DNA from: Elusimicrobiota bacterium
GTDB taxonomy: Bacteria > CG03 > SLGR01 > PWQF01
Reading direction: 5' to 3'
Length of the DNA: 8,059 nt
Assembly (NCBI GenBank): GCA_003556865.1
Contig: PWQF01000098.1
Span: forward strand, 1 to 8,059
The position numbers and the translations under genes were made by a program. Of the stretch, positions 1 through 6,980 are shown in pieces (within the stretch, counting starts at the first letter, position 1; every line of letters begins with the position of its first letter). Below the pieces are notes generated by a model. It made no database searches. It was not told the DNA's origin and saw only the letters and a program-made list of their open reading frames with translations.

Positions 1-3000
1 CCCTGAATACATTTCCTTCTATGAGCATAAGGTCAAGGTTAAGCATATTTCCGGCATAGGCGGATATATATCCGGCAACCCTTCTTCCTGCCAGCTCAGC
101 CGCCCGTAGAGTAATTATGCTTTCGGCTTCGGTAAGCTCGCTCCTGGTGGCTCCAAAGGTAAGTAGGGAAACTATGTCCGGGAAGGGAAGCTGCGGGTTT
201 GAGGTTAGGTCAATGCTGATGCTGTCAACCCTTCCCCGGGCGTGAAGAGATATATCATATGGGATATCTTTTTCCTGTCTAAGGCTTCTTACCCTTGTAC
301 CGGCCCTTATATCTACGTAAGGTAAATTCCCGGGCCTGCCTTCAAAATCCGCATATCCTTCAGAAATGGTGAATTTGCGGTCCAGGTACATAACATATCC
401 TTCCCGGGCTTCAAACCTGCCTGTTAAAAGAGGAGATTCTGCTGTTCCCGAACTTCTCAGTTCGCCTTCCAGGCGAATCCGTCCGGCCCTGTTCCCTACC
501 CAAAACTTTTCACCGCTTAAAAATATCAGGTTTAGATTTAATTTATTTAAAAAGCCCCTGCCGTCTTCCGGTTCCCCGGTTGCGGCAGGCTCTTCTGCGG
601 TTATGAAAAATTCTTCTGCTTCTATTCTCCCTTCGGCTTTAAAACTCTCCCCGGACCCGGATAAAGTGATATCCGTATTTTTCAGGGAGCCCCTTCCAAG
701 GGCGGGGATATAGATATTAAGGTCCAGGGCGGAGAGGTTTATAAGCACCTCATTTATGCTGCGGTCGCGGTGGGTTATTTTGCCTGAAAGGCTTAAAGAG
801 CCGTTTCCGGCGCGGGCATCCAGCCGCTCAATTTTTATTTTTTGCCGGTCAAAAAGTATCTTAAGCTCCCCTGCCCGGATCTTTTTCTCCAGGACCGGAA
901 CTTTAGCTCCCAGTCCGTCAGCTTTAAGGGTCCCCTCTATCCCGGGGTCTTTAAGGGGTCCTTTGATTTCCACCCGTCCCCGGGCAACTCCGGTAATTTC
1001 TTCAGCACCTGGTAAAAAAGGCTCAAGGCCTGAAAGCTCAAAACGGGAGAGGGTGCATAAAGCATCAATCTCTTCATCCTGAAGCCTGCCGGAGAAAAAG
1101 AGGCGCTCCTCATCCCGGAGGCTGACTGTTAAGTCCCATTCCAGGTCTCCCCGCGGGACGGCTTTAATTGCGCCATTTATTCCGGCCCGGCTTTCTGAAT
1201 AGGGGACCGATAGTGACTTTATGAAAAGAGTCCGGTCACTTATTTCGCCCTTAAATTCAATCTCTTCCAGGCTTTCCCCGGAATCAAGGATTATTCCCGC
1301 GTTGCTTATATTTAAGTTCCCGGTAAAGGGAATATCTTTTAAAGCTCCTTCCCATCCCAGCTCCCCTGAAGCCCGCCCTCCGGTAAAAAAACGATTTCCT
1401 GTAAACATATTTAAAAGATTCATATCCAGGTTGTTTATGCTGATTTTACCGTGAGAATTTTTACCGGTCCGGGGCATAAAAAATTGATTTAACTCCCCGG
1501 ACTCATAAGCTTTATATGAAAAAAAAGCGGAAGCTTCTCCTATCTCCGGCCCGATAAGGTTGAACTCCTTTAAGGAAAAGTTGCCGTCCTTAAGGCTTGC
1601 CTGAAGCCTGCCCCGGCTTATTTCCACCCCTTCCATCTGGGCCTCTTTAATGGTAAGTTTGACTTCCCCCGAGGGAAGGTCGGGGAGTCCCCCCAGCTCG
1701 GCCTGAAAGGAAACTCTGCCTGCAAGAGTAGAGGGTATATTAAGTATCTTTTCAAGAGCCCTTATTTCCAGTCCTTTTTCCCTGACCTTAAGAGTTATAT
1801 CCTGCCGCCGGGTGTAATCATATTCTATAACCATATCTCCGGCGCTTTTAAACTTCTCTTCCGCATCTTTTATTACCGCGGCGGGGTCTGTATCTGCCGC
1901 CCCCGGGGCTTTATAGGTTTTTAAATTTATTTCACCGGCGGTAGCCAGGATATCCTGGGGAAGGGGTGAGAGAAAAAGCCACTCCCCGTCCCTGATAAAA
2001 AAAGAATCCAGAAAAACTCTTTCCTCCCGGTACCCTCCCCGGGCAAAAAACTGGCCGGCTTTAAATCCGGCCCCGGCCGGCGAGGATATATTTAAACTGA
2101 AATCCGCGGAGATATCATCAGGGCTGCCCTGGATTTTTAAATCATACAGGAAGCGGCCGGAAGCGGAGGGAAGCTCTTGCAGGATTATCTCTTTTTCTTC
2201 TGCATTAAAAGTTCCTCCCCCCGTTATATCTTTTAAAGTCAGCTCCCTGTTTTCATAAACCATCCTGCCCCCGTAAAGATTTAAGGGGATCTCTTTATAA
2301 TTAATGGAGGCTGATTTTATTTCTGCTTCACCCTCTATATTCCCCTCCCCGCCGCTGAATCCGCCTTTAAGTTCCAGGGAGCCGTTTAACTTCTCAAGCC
2401 CCCCGAAAAAAGCAAGATGCTCCAGGGAAAATATATTTAACTTAAAATCCCCCCGGAACTCGTTTTCGCGGTACAGCCCCTCTGCTTCAATTTTTAATTC
2501 TTCTGATTTTAACTCAGCCAGGCCGCGGCCCTGATGAAGATTAAATATTCCCTCCATATCGCTTGTTTTCTTCTCGTTCAGATGAGCTCCCTTCAGCAGG
2601 ATGCGTGAAGAGGCTGAAACCTCCCCGGGGCGGGCAAGAGGACCGGAGAGATCAACTTCTGCAATTAAATTCCCACCCGCCAGTTCTTCATTAATACCCG
2701 GGATGCGGAAGGCTCCGCTAAAGGGGTCTATTTTCACCCGGGCTTTCAGTTCCTCTGCATAATTTTGGGCAGCGCTGTATCTGCCCTCTATATTTATAAA
2801 GGAACCCCGGGGGTCTTTAATTTCAGCTTCCTTTATATTAATGATCCCTGAACTGAATCCCCCTTCAATGGTAGCCGAGGAAAAATAACGCTGGTCTAAG
2901 GAAAAGTCCCGCGCCCGGGCTTTAAAACCTATATCCGGATCTTTCCCGGTTCCGCTTATACTCAGATCGGCATCAAGGGCCAGATCCAGAGGAGGAAGAT

Positions 3001-3751
3001 TAAAAGAGAAAAATTGGCCGGCAAAATTTATCAGGTTTTCAGGTGAACCGGAAGCCTTCAGTTCCCCCCCTATGGAACGGGGGTCAATATTTTCAAAATA
3101 AAGATGCCCCGATAATTTAAAAGAGGGAAAAGAAAAAAGAAGTTTTTTAAAAACAGTTTTATCTTTTCTTATTTGGCCGCCGGCCTGGAAAAGGTTTAAG
3201 TTTAGGCTCTGACCTTTTTTAGTAAGATTAATATCCTTAAGTAAAAAACTGAAATCCCCGGAAGATTTTAAATTTACAGAGCCGCCGTTTAAACTTAACT
3301 TTACTTTTTTTCCGTCTTCTAAATATAGTTCGGAATCTTTTAAAACTATATCCCCGATTCCAAGGGATAAGGCGGAGCCTTTACCTCTTTTTTCTTCTCC
3401 TTCGCCCCTGAATGATTTCAGTATCTCTGAACTTGCCTTCATTCCCTTAATTTCCAGGGAGGAGAAGTTAACCTGTCTTTTTAAAATACCGGGAGGCGCA
3501 AATAAAAGTTTAAATTCCTTGATTTGAAAAAGGCTTTCCCCGGGTGAAGGGCCCAGGAAAATATCTTTGGCCCGTATGCCGCTTAATAACCCCATCCTGA
3601 ATTCTCCTATGTTAAGGTTAAGCCCGGTGCGGTTAAACAGTTCGGACCGGATGCGGGATTTTACAAGGGGTCCGGCCAGCCGCAGCGCCGCTGCGGCCCC
3701 CGCGGCCAGAATAAAGATAAGTGCGGTTATGTAAAAAAGTTTTCTTTTCAT
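1..3751 (-). CDS. tamB: TamB/AsmA-like inner-membrane-anchored envelope-spanning protein, C-terminus cut off by window edge
   Basis: The minus strand is open in one frame from an ATG at 3751 to base 1, giving at least 1,250 residues; the stop lies outside the window. Residues 1-4 are MKRK, followed by one hydrophobic segment (about 6-23) rich in Ala and Leu, which fits an uncleaved inner-membrane anchor. The rest is a monotonous alternation of polar and apolar residues with many Gly, Ser and Glu turns, as in the long beta-taco groove of TamB/AsmA proteins. The end is the most diagnostic part: GYVMYLDRKFTI at 1118-1129 and DIVSLLTFGATR at 1192-1203 match the conserved DUF490/TamB C-terminal pattern. 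Family members usually carry roughly another 100 residues after that motif, so most of the gene is here. TamB bridges inner and outer membranes, partners an Omp85 protein (TamA or BamA), and is implicated in phospholipid transport and outer-membrane protein assembly. It follows a SurA-N-like chaperone gene by 84 bp. An in-frame TAA at 3772-3770 limits the start. No clear Shine-Dalgarno precedes it. The family call is firm; the exact function is inferred. Confidence 0.9.
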   Translation of the reverse strand, partial: MKRKLFYITALIFILAAGAAAALRLAGPLVKSRIRSELFNRTGLNLNIGEFRMGLLSGIRAKDIFLGPSPGESLFQIKEFKLLFAPPGILKRQVNFSSLEIKGMKASSEILKSFRGEGEEKRGKGSALSLGIGDIVLKDSELYLEDGKKVKLSLNGGSVNLKSSGDFSFLLKDINLTKKGQSLNLNLFQAGGQIRKDKTVFKKLLFSFPSFKLSGHLYFENIDPRSIGGELKASGSPENLINFAGQFFSFNLPPLDLALDADLSISGTGKDPDIGFKARARDFSLDQRYFSSATIEGGFSSGIINIKEAEIKDPRGSFINIEGRYSAAQNYAEELKARVKIDPFSGAFRIPGINEELAGGNLIAEVDLSGPLARPGEVSASSRILLKGAHLNEKKTSDMEGIFNLHQGRGLAELKSEELKIEAEGLYRENEFRGDFKLNIFSLEHLAFFGGLEKLNGSLELKGGFSGGEGNIEGEAEIKSASINYKEIPLNLYGGRMVYENRELTLKDITGGGTFNAEEKEIILQELPSASGRFLYDLKIQGSPDDISADFSLNISSPAGAGFKAGQFFARGGYREERVFLDSFFIRDGEWLFLSPLPQDILATAGEINLKTYKAPGAADTDPAAVIKDAEEKFKSAGDMVIEYDYTRRQDITLKVREKGLEIRALEKILNIPSTLAGRVSFQAELGGLPDLPSGEVKLTIKEAQMEGVEISRGRLQASLKDGNFSLKEFNLIGPEIGEASAFFSYKAYESGELNQFFMPRTGKNSHGKISINNLDMNLLNMFTGNRFFTGGRASGELGWEGALKDIPFTGNLNISNAGIILDSGESLEEIEFKGEISDRTLFIKSLSVPYSESRAGINGAIKAVPRGDLEWDLTVSLRDEERLFFSGRLQDEEIDALCTLSRFELSGLEPFLPGAEEITGVARGRVEIKGPLKDPGIEGTLKADGLGAKVPVLEKKIRAGELKILFDRQKIKIERLDARAGNGSLSLSGKITHRDRSINEVLINLSALDLNIYIPALGRGSLKNTDITLSGSGESFKAEGRIEAEEFFITAEEPAATGEPEDGRGFLNKLNLNLIFLSGEKFWVGNRAGRIRLEGELRSSGTAESPLLTGRFEAREGYVMYLDRKFTISEGYADFEGRPGNLPYVDIRAGTRVRSLRQEKDIPYDISLHARGRVDSISIDLTSNPQLPFPDIVSLLTFGATRSELTEAESIITLRAAELAGRRVAGYISAYAGNMLNLDLMLIEGNVFR

Positions 3752-3835
3752 AGGTATAATTAGGGATACTTAAAAGAGGATAAGGCTTAATGCTGTATCC
3801 ATACCCTGAAAAGTCCGGAGTTGCTCAGGGCAGGG
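3752..3835 (-). other. Chaperone-tamB intergenic leader with short inverted repeats and no Shine-Dalgarno
   Basis: The 84-bp gap holds a 6-bp perfect repeat CCCTGA/TCAGGG (3804-3809 and 3825-3830, 15-base centre) and another, GGATAC/GTATCC (3764-3769 and 3795-3800). Neither is followed by a T tract on the minus strand, so there is no terminator and readthrough into tamB is expected. The bases directly before the tamB ATG contain no purine-rich ribosome binding site. Confidence 0.45.
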
Positions 3836-4423
3836 TTAAAAGTGGATATCTATATCCGCCTGGCGGCGTAAATCCCGTATATACTCTTGCAGGTCCGCAT
3901 CCTCTACTCCCGCTTCCTGAAGCAGTTTCTGCTCCTTAAGGTTGGAGTGCTCCACAAAAACCTCTTTATACTCCTGCATAGAGGGGATACCCTGCTGCTG
4001 CAGCTCCTCCTCCAGTTCCTCTTCTGAAAGCCCGTGCTGCTCTTTTATATCCCGGATATGGCTGTTAAAGTGCTCATCTATCTCGGCATCTGAAAGTTCT
4101 ATGCCCTCCCGGCCGGCTTCCTGGGTGAGAAGGGTGCGGCTTATTAAATTATCCAGCACAAATCTTTGATACTCATCTAAAAATTCCAGGCCGGTTTCCG
4201 TCTGCAGGAACTGGGCAAACTGGGGGTTTACCTGCATCATCTGAAATATCAGCATCTGGGACTGGGCTGCCTGGTTAAGTTCGATCATATAGATAGTCTC
4301 GCCGTTCACGGTTGCCGCCGGCCGGTCTTCTTCCTGTCCCGGCATTTGCAGCTGCTGTGCAGCCAGGGGGCAGGTAAGCATTACGGAAAGGGCCAGGAAT
4401 ACATATAATTTTTTTATAAACAT
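3836..4423 (-). CDS. Secreted SurA-N-terminal-domain chaperone lacking a PPIase domain
   Basis: The protein has 195 residues. It opens with a signal peptide: basic residues at 4-5 (KK), a hydrophobic core at about 6-20, and a likely cleavage after LAA at 20-22. The mature part begins with the ATVNGETIYMIELNQ segment (37-51) typical of SurA/PrsA/PpiD N-terminal domains. The helix YQRFVLDNLISRTLLTQEA (85-103) and the following EGIELSDAEIDEHF (106-119) are the family core. Residues 128-170 form a Glu/Gln-rich helical stretch, and the protein ends YIRDLRRQADIDIHF (181-195), like the C-terminal strand that packs back onto the SurA N domain. Full SurA or PrsA has one or two parvulin domains between these parts; here there is none, so the protein should be a holdase without prolyl-isomerase activity. 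Its place just before a TamB-like gene supports a role with unfolded outer-membrane proteins in the periplasm. The start is set by CGGAGG at 4433-4428, four bases from the ATG. A parvulin fusion elsewhere is not seen. Family assignment is good; the client range is inferred. Confidence 0.85.
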   Translation of the reverse strand: MFIKKLYVFLALSVMLTCPLAAQQLQMPGQEEDRPAATVNGETIYMIELNQAAQSQMLIFQMMQVNPQFAQFLQTETGLEFLDEYQRFVLDNLISRTLLTQEAGREGIELSDAEIDEHFNSHIRDIKEQHGLSEEELEEELQQQGIPSMQEYKEVFVEHSNLKEQKLLQEAGVEDADLQEYIRDLRRQADIDIHF

Positions 4424-4438
4424 AAAACCTCCGTTTAA

Positions 4439-4468
4439 TTAATAAATTTCACTCTTTTAAGATAGCAA
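4439..4468 (-). promoter_or_regulatory. Possible promoter of the chaperone-tamB operon
   Basis: On the minus strand, TTGCTA (4468-4463) and TATTAA (4444-4439) are 18 bp apart, each matching four of six consensus bases. This would start transcription very close to the Shine-Dalgarno at 4433. The candidate overlaps the T tract of the preceding terminator. It is the best match in the 89-bp gap, but it is weak. Confidence 0.3.
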
Positions 4469-4474
4469 AAAGAG
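4452..4474 (-). repeat. Perfect 7-bp inverted repeat overlapping terminator tail and chaperone promoter
   Basis: CTCTTTT at 4452-4458 and AAAAGAG at 4468-4474 form a perfect inverted repeat with a nine-base centre. In RNA from the minus strand the T tract of the terminator would be one arm, so this could be an alternative fold. In DNA it could be an operator. Confidence 0.4.
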
Positions 4475-4500
4475 CCCGGCATTGCAAAGAGAAATACCGG
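4467..4500 (-). terminator. Probable rho-independent terminator after the channel gene
   Basis: On the minus strand, CCGGTATT (4500-4493) pairs with AATGCCGG (4483-4476) across a nine-base loop, with one G-U wobble. After four bases comes a run of five T (4471-4467). It begins 13 bp after the channel stop codon and would end the transporter-channel transcript before the chaperone gene. The T tract is short and not directly next to the stem, so efficiency may be moderate. Confidence 0.6.
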
Positions 4501-4512
4501 CCCGGTTTAAAT

Positions 4513-5352
4513 TCAGGAACCGGTTTCAATTTTTTGTACGGTTTCGGAAGCCAGCTTAAAATTAGGGATAAGGGCAGAACCGGTTTCAGTTTTAACTTTC
4601 ATATAAACGGGTCCCGTGAAAATTACTTCTCCCCTTAAATTGCGGAACCGTATTTTATCCCCGGGACTAAACTCCCGGGATATGTAGCGGGATGAAAGTA
4701 GGCTGGCCACCAGATTTCTTCCCCCTGTAAGTATAAGAAGCATAAGGAAAAGGGGGATGACTGCTGTTACAATTATTGAAATATGGGTAAATAGCGGCTC
4801 CGGTATATTAAGGTGGTTAAGGGCCAGCAGCAGCGCAAAGGCGGCCGCCGCATATCCGGCCAGCGCGCCCGCCGCGCTGCTTAGCGGTGAGCCGGCCATC
4901 CTGGCCCCCGCGCTTGCAATGCGGGAAATAAACCTTGCCCCTATGATTCCCAGGGCCATAATAAGTGCTACGGCAGCCAGACGGGGGATATATATGATTA
5001 TATCCTCAAGTATTCCCGTGCCCAGTTCCGCTTCAAAAACCTCTGAAGCGCCGATAAATACATTTAATATTATTATCCAGTAAATAATATTTCCGGCAAT
5101 AAAGGCCGGGGTGCGTTTAACCCCCCCTTTTTTAAGAAAATTCTCAATACCTGTTTTTTCCGCAAAAATATTAAAGCCCAGGGCCTTAAGTATCTTGGAT
5201 GTCAGGGCCCGGGCCAGGGAAGCTATAATCCACCCGGCCCCGATCAGGGCGGCGGCAAAGATGATTTTAGGTCCCAAATTTACCAGAAGGGCTGAAACCT
5301 GTCCTGCCGAAGAGGCTAAAAGCTCACTTACAGCGAAAAAGAATCCGTTCAT
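4513..5352 (-). CDS. MscS-family small-conductance mechanosensitive channel protein (TM-helix-repeat type)
   Basis: The protein has 279 residues and about five hydrophobic membrane segments: 28-48, 82-104, 121-143, 160-180 and 188-210. The first halves resemble the conserved TM-helix repeat found in bacterial MscS relatives. The C-terminal part, about 224-277, looks like the MscS beta domain: FSPGDKIRF (228-236), then a Gly-containing strand (GEVIFTGPVYMKVKTETG), then the hallmark IPNFKL (262-267). It ends almost directly after this domain, so the large C-terminal alpha/beta cage of classical MscS is missing; this is common in the short TM-helix-repeat subfamily. The expected role is an inner-membrane channel or sensor that releases solutes on osmotic downshock, though conduction has not been shown for many of these relatives. 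The start follows CGGAGGT at 5364-5358, which sits in the 17-bp gap after the transporter stop, so the two genes are very likely cotranscribed. A hairpin terminator follows. The N-terminal segments are less certain than the beta domain. Confidence 0.8.
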   Translation of the reverse strand: MNGFFFAVSELLASSAGQVSALLVNLGPKIIFAAALIGAGWIIASLARALTSKILKALGFNIFAEKTGIENFLKKGGVKRTPAFIAGNIIYWIIILNVFIGASEVFEAELGTGILEDIIIYIPRLAAVALIMALGIIGARFISRIASAGARMAGSPLSSAAGALAGYAAAAFALLLALNHLNIPEPLFTHISIIVTAVIPLFLMLLILTGGRNLVASLLSSRYISREFSPGDKIRFRNLRGEVIFTGPVYMKVKTETGSALIPNFKLASETVQKIETGS

Positions 5353-5369
5353 AATATACCTCCGTCATA

Positions 5370-6890
5370 TTAATCTTCTTCCTCCAGAAATTTTTTTATT
5401 TTACCTATGGGTTTTCTTATTTTCTGTTCGGTTTTATCTGCTATCTGCCTTATGGCTTTTTCTGATTTATGGGCCAGTTTTTCAGATTTTCTGTCAATCT
5501 TTTTAATTATATTCCCGCTGCGCGCCACGTTAAGCATAAGTATGTCCGCGGCCCCTGCAACCCCTGTCTGTGGGTTAAGGTCGTTCTTAAGCTGCAGCAT
5601 AACCGCATAGGGGGGGGCGCTTCCCTCCTCATGTATCCTGGCTGCCGCTGCAATGGAAAAGGCGGTCAGAATAGAAGATGAAAGAAATATAAAATCAAAT
5701 CCGCCTATTGTTATGAAATTTAAGGCTATTGTCAGGGAAGAAATTCGGTTAAAGAGAAAAGCGCCGGCCAGAGGGGCGCAGGCCCCGGCAAACCCGCTTA
5801 CGGCAGCAAAAAGGGCCAGGTAGGCAGAACGCCCCTCGCGCGGTGAAAGTTTTATGAGAATATTAAACTGGCTCAGCCCCGCCCCGGCCATAAAAGCCCC
5901 TGAAATTATATGGGCAGTCAGTAGGGGTATATAAAAATTTTCCGATGAAGCAAATATCCATAAAAAAGGAATAAGGGCCAGCATCAGGGTGGAGATTATT
6001 ATAACAGGTTTACTTCCCAGCTTGTCGTTGATTTTTCCCCATATTTTCATCATTATTACAGTTGAAAGGGTGGCTGCCGTTCCCAGTAAGGTGATAAGTG
6101 AAAAATCCAGTTCCAGGATATTTATCATATATACCCCGTAAAAAGGGCCAGCAAAGTTAATTGCAAAAATCCATAAAGCGGCAAAGAAAAGAATATTTCT
6201 GAAGTTTTTATCTTTCAGGGGAGCCTTAAAAGAGGCGGCTGCGGATATTTTCTTTCTGCCTTTTTTCTTCTCTGCTTCGGCCGGGGGTATTTTTCTTAAA
6301 AAAAATAAGGATAAAAGCCCGGAGCCGATACCCACTATAAATAAAATGAGGAACCCGTAAGGGTCGGATTCGCCCCTTGCCTTTTCCCAGCTGCTTAAAA
6401 AATATCCGCCCCCCATGATGAAAAACATCCCGAAAAGAGAGGTTATCATATTTCTTTTTCCGAAGTAGCTTCCCCTTATCTTTTCCGGCACCAGTTCGCT
6501 CATCCAGGAGGTCCAGGCCACTCCCGCCATAGAGGCAAAAATACTTGAAATAGCTATAACCCCTACAAGCATCCATATGCGCAAATCGGTTCCTCCCGGA
6601 ATCAGCTTAAGGGGAAGGAAAAGGATTAAAATCCAGAGGCTGCGGCTCAGGGCTGCCGAAAGAATGCATAAAGACTTGCTTTTTCCCGTTTTCTCTATTA
6701 GGTATGAACCGATAAACTGGACCAGGTTTGCAAAAAGGGGGAGAGAGGCCAGTATTCCTATAACCCGGGCATCGGCTTTTAGTACCTTTAAGGCAAACCC
6801 GGTAAGAAATATACCTCCGCACAGAGTCACCATTATTGCGGAGAAAGTACCGTCTATTATTGATAGTTTAAGTGCTTTGCTGTTATCCAT
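5370..6890 (-). CDS. Major facilitator superfamily transporter with lysine-rich cytoplasmic tail
   Basis: The protein has 506 residues with about twelve hydrophobic segments, split six and six by a basic loop at 203-230 (EAEKKKGRKK). The loop after helix 4 reads ELVPEKIRGSYFGKRN (132-147), the conserved VP..RG..FG.RN signature of one clostridial/bacterial MFS branch. GKINDKLGSKP at 285-295, after about helix 8, matches MFS motif A in the second half. The substrate cannot be told from sequence. After the last helix (about 395-417) there is an extra tail: residues 424-460 are mixed, and 463-506 are strongly charged, with twelve Lys and four Arg, predicted helical and ending LEEED. Most MFS proteins of this type stop soon after helix 12, so the tail is an addition that would lie in the cytoplasm. 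The gene has its own promoter (about 6941-6913) and a weak Shine-Dalgarno (GAGAG just upstream). It is followed by the channel gene after 17 bp. The MFS call is firm; export versus uptake is unknown. Confidence 0.88.
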   Translation of the reverse strand: MDNSKALKLSIIDGTFSAIMVTLCGGIFLTGFALKVLKADARVIGILASLPLFANLVQFIGSYLIEKTGKSKSLCILSAALSRSLWILILFLPLKLIPGGTDLRIWMLVGVIAISSIFASMAGVAWTSWMSELVPEKIRGSYFGKRNMITSLFGMFFIMGGGYFLSSWEKARGESDPYGFLILFIVGIGSGLLSLFFLRKIPPAEAEKKKGRKKISAAASFKAPLKDKNFRNILFFAALWIFAINFAGPFYGVYMINILELDFSLITLLGTAATLSTVIMMKIWGKINDKLGSKPVIIISTLMLALIPFLWIFASSENFYIPLLTAHIISGAFMAGAGLSQFNILIKLSPREGRSAYLALFAAVSGFAGACAPLAGAFLFNRISSLTIALNFITIGGFDFIFLSSSILTAFSIAAAARIHEEGSAPPYAVMLQLKNDLNPQTGVAGAADILMLNVARSGNIIKKIDRKSEKLAHKSEKAIRQIADKTEQKIRKPIGKIKKFLEEED

Positions 6891-6912
6891 ATCTGCTCTC
6901 TTTATCCAGTGA

Positions 6913-6941
6913 AGTATAATTTTTTATTTTTTTTTTTGCAA
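6913..6941 (-). promoter_or_regulatory. Probable promoter of the MFS transporter/channel operon with homopolymer spacer
   Basis: On the minus strand, TTGCAA (6941-6936) and TATACT (6918-6913) are exactly 17 bp apart, with four and five of six consensus matches. The predicted start of transcription is near 6906, about 16 bases before the ATG at 6890. The spacer is nearly all A: an uninterrupted run of 11 A (plus-strand T at 6927-6937, partly within the -35 hexamer), then T, then six A. Such a tract is rigid and may also vary in length by slippage. Confidence 0.6.
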
Positions 6942-6980
6942 CAGCAGTATTAATATCTTTTCCGGGAGGTTGAAGTAAAG

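Noticed and set aside
366..2534. Several plus-strand open frames of 76-115 codons (366-713, 756-1082, 1221-1454, 2304-2534)
   Set aside because: They lie fully antisense to the continuous TamB-like frame, have Ser/Pro/Arg-rich low-complexity translations and lack ribosome binding sites.
1..3751. Frameshift or break in the long TamB-like frame
   Set aside because: Spot checks near 3600, 2600, 1390 and 2-30 all stay in the same frame as the ATG at 3751, and I saw no in-frame stop when reading through it.
3804..3830. CCCTGA/TCAGGG hairpin as terminator after the chaperone gene
   Set aside because: The stem is only 6 bp with a 15-base loop, and no T tract follows on the minus strand.
4364..4374. 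Cysteine at residue 18 of the SurA-N-like protein as a lipoprotein lipobox
   Set aside because: The residues before it (MLT) do not fit the usual [LVI][ASTVI][GAS]C pattern, and an ordinary signal-peptidase site follows at LAA (20-22).
5111..5506. Plus-strand 131-codon frame over the transporter-channel junction
   Set aside because: It is antisense to two well-supported genes; its hydrophobic end mirrors the antisense of the transporter's AT-rich tail.
6226..6576. Minus-strand 116-codon frame inside the transporter gene
   Set aside because: It is an out-of-frame shadow of the MFS gene, with no family resemblance and no start signal.
6920..6937. T run on the plus strand as a rho-independent terminator
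   Set aside because: No stable stem precedes it on the plus strand and no plus-strand gene ends there; for the minus-strand MEDS transcript it would be an A run.
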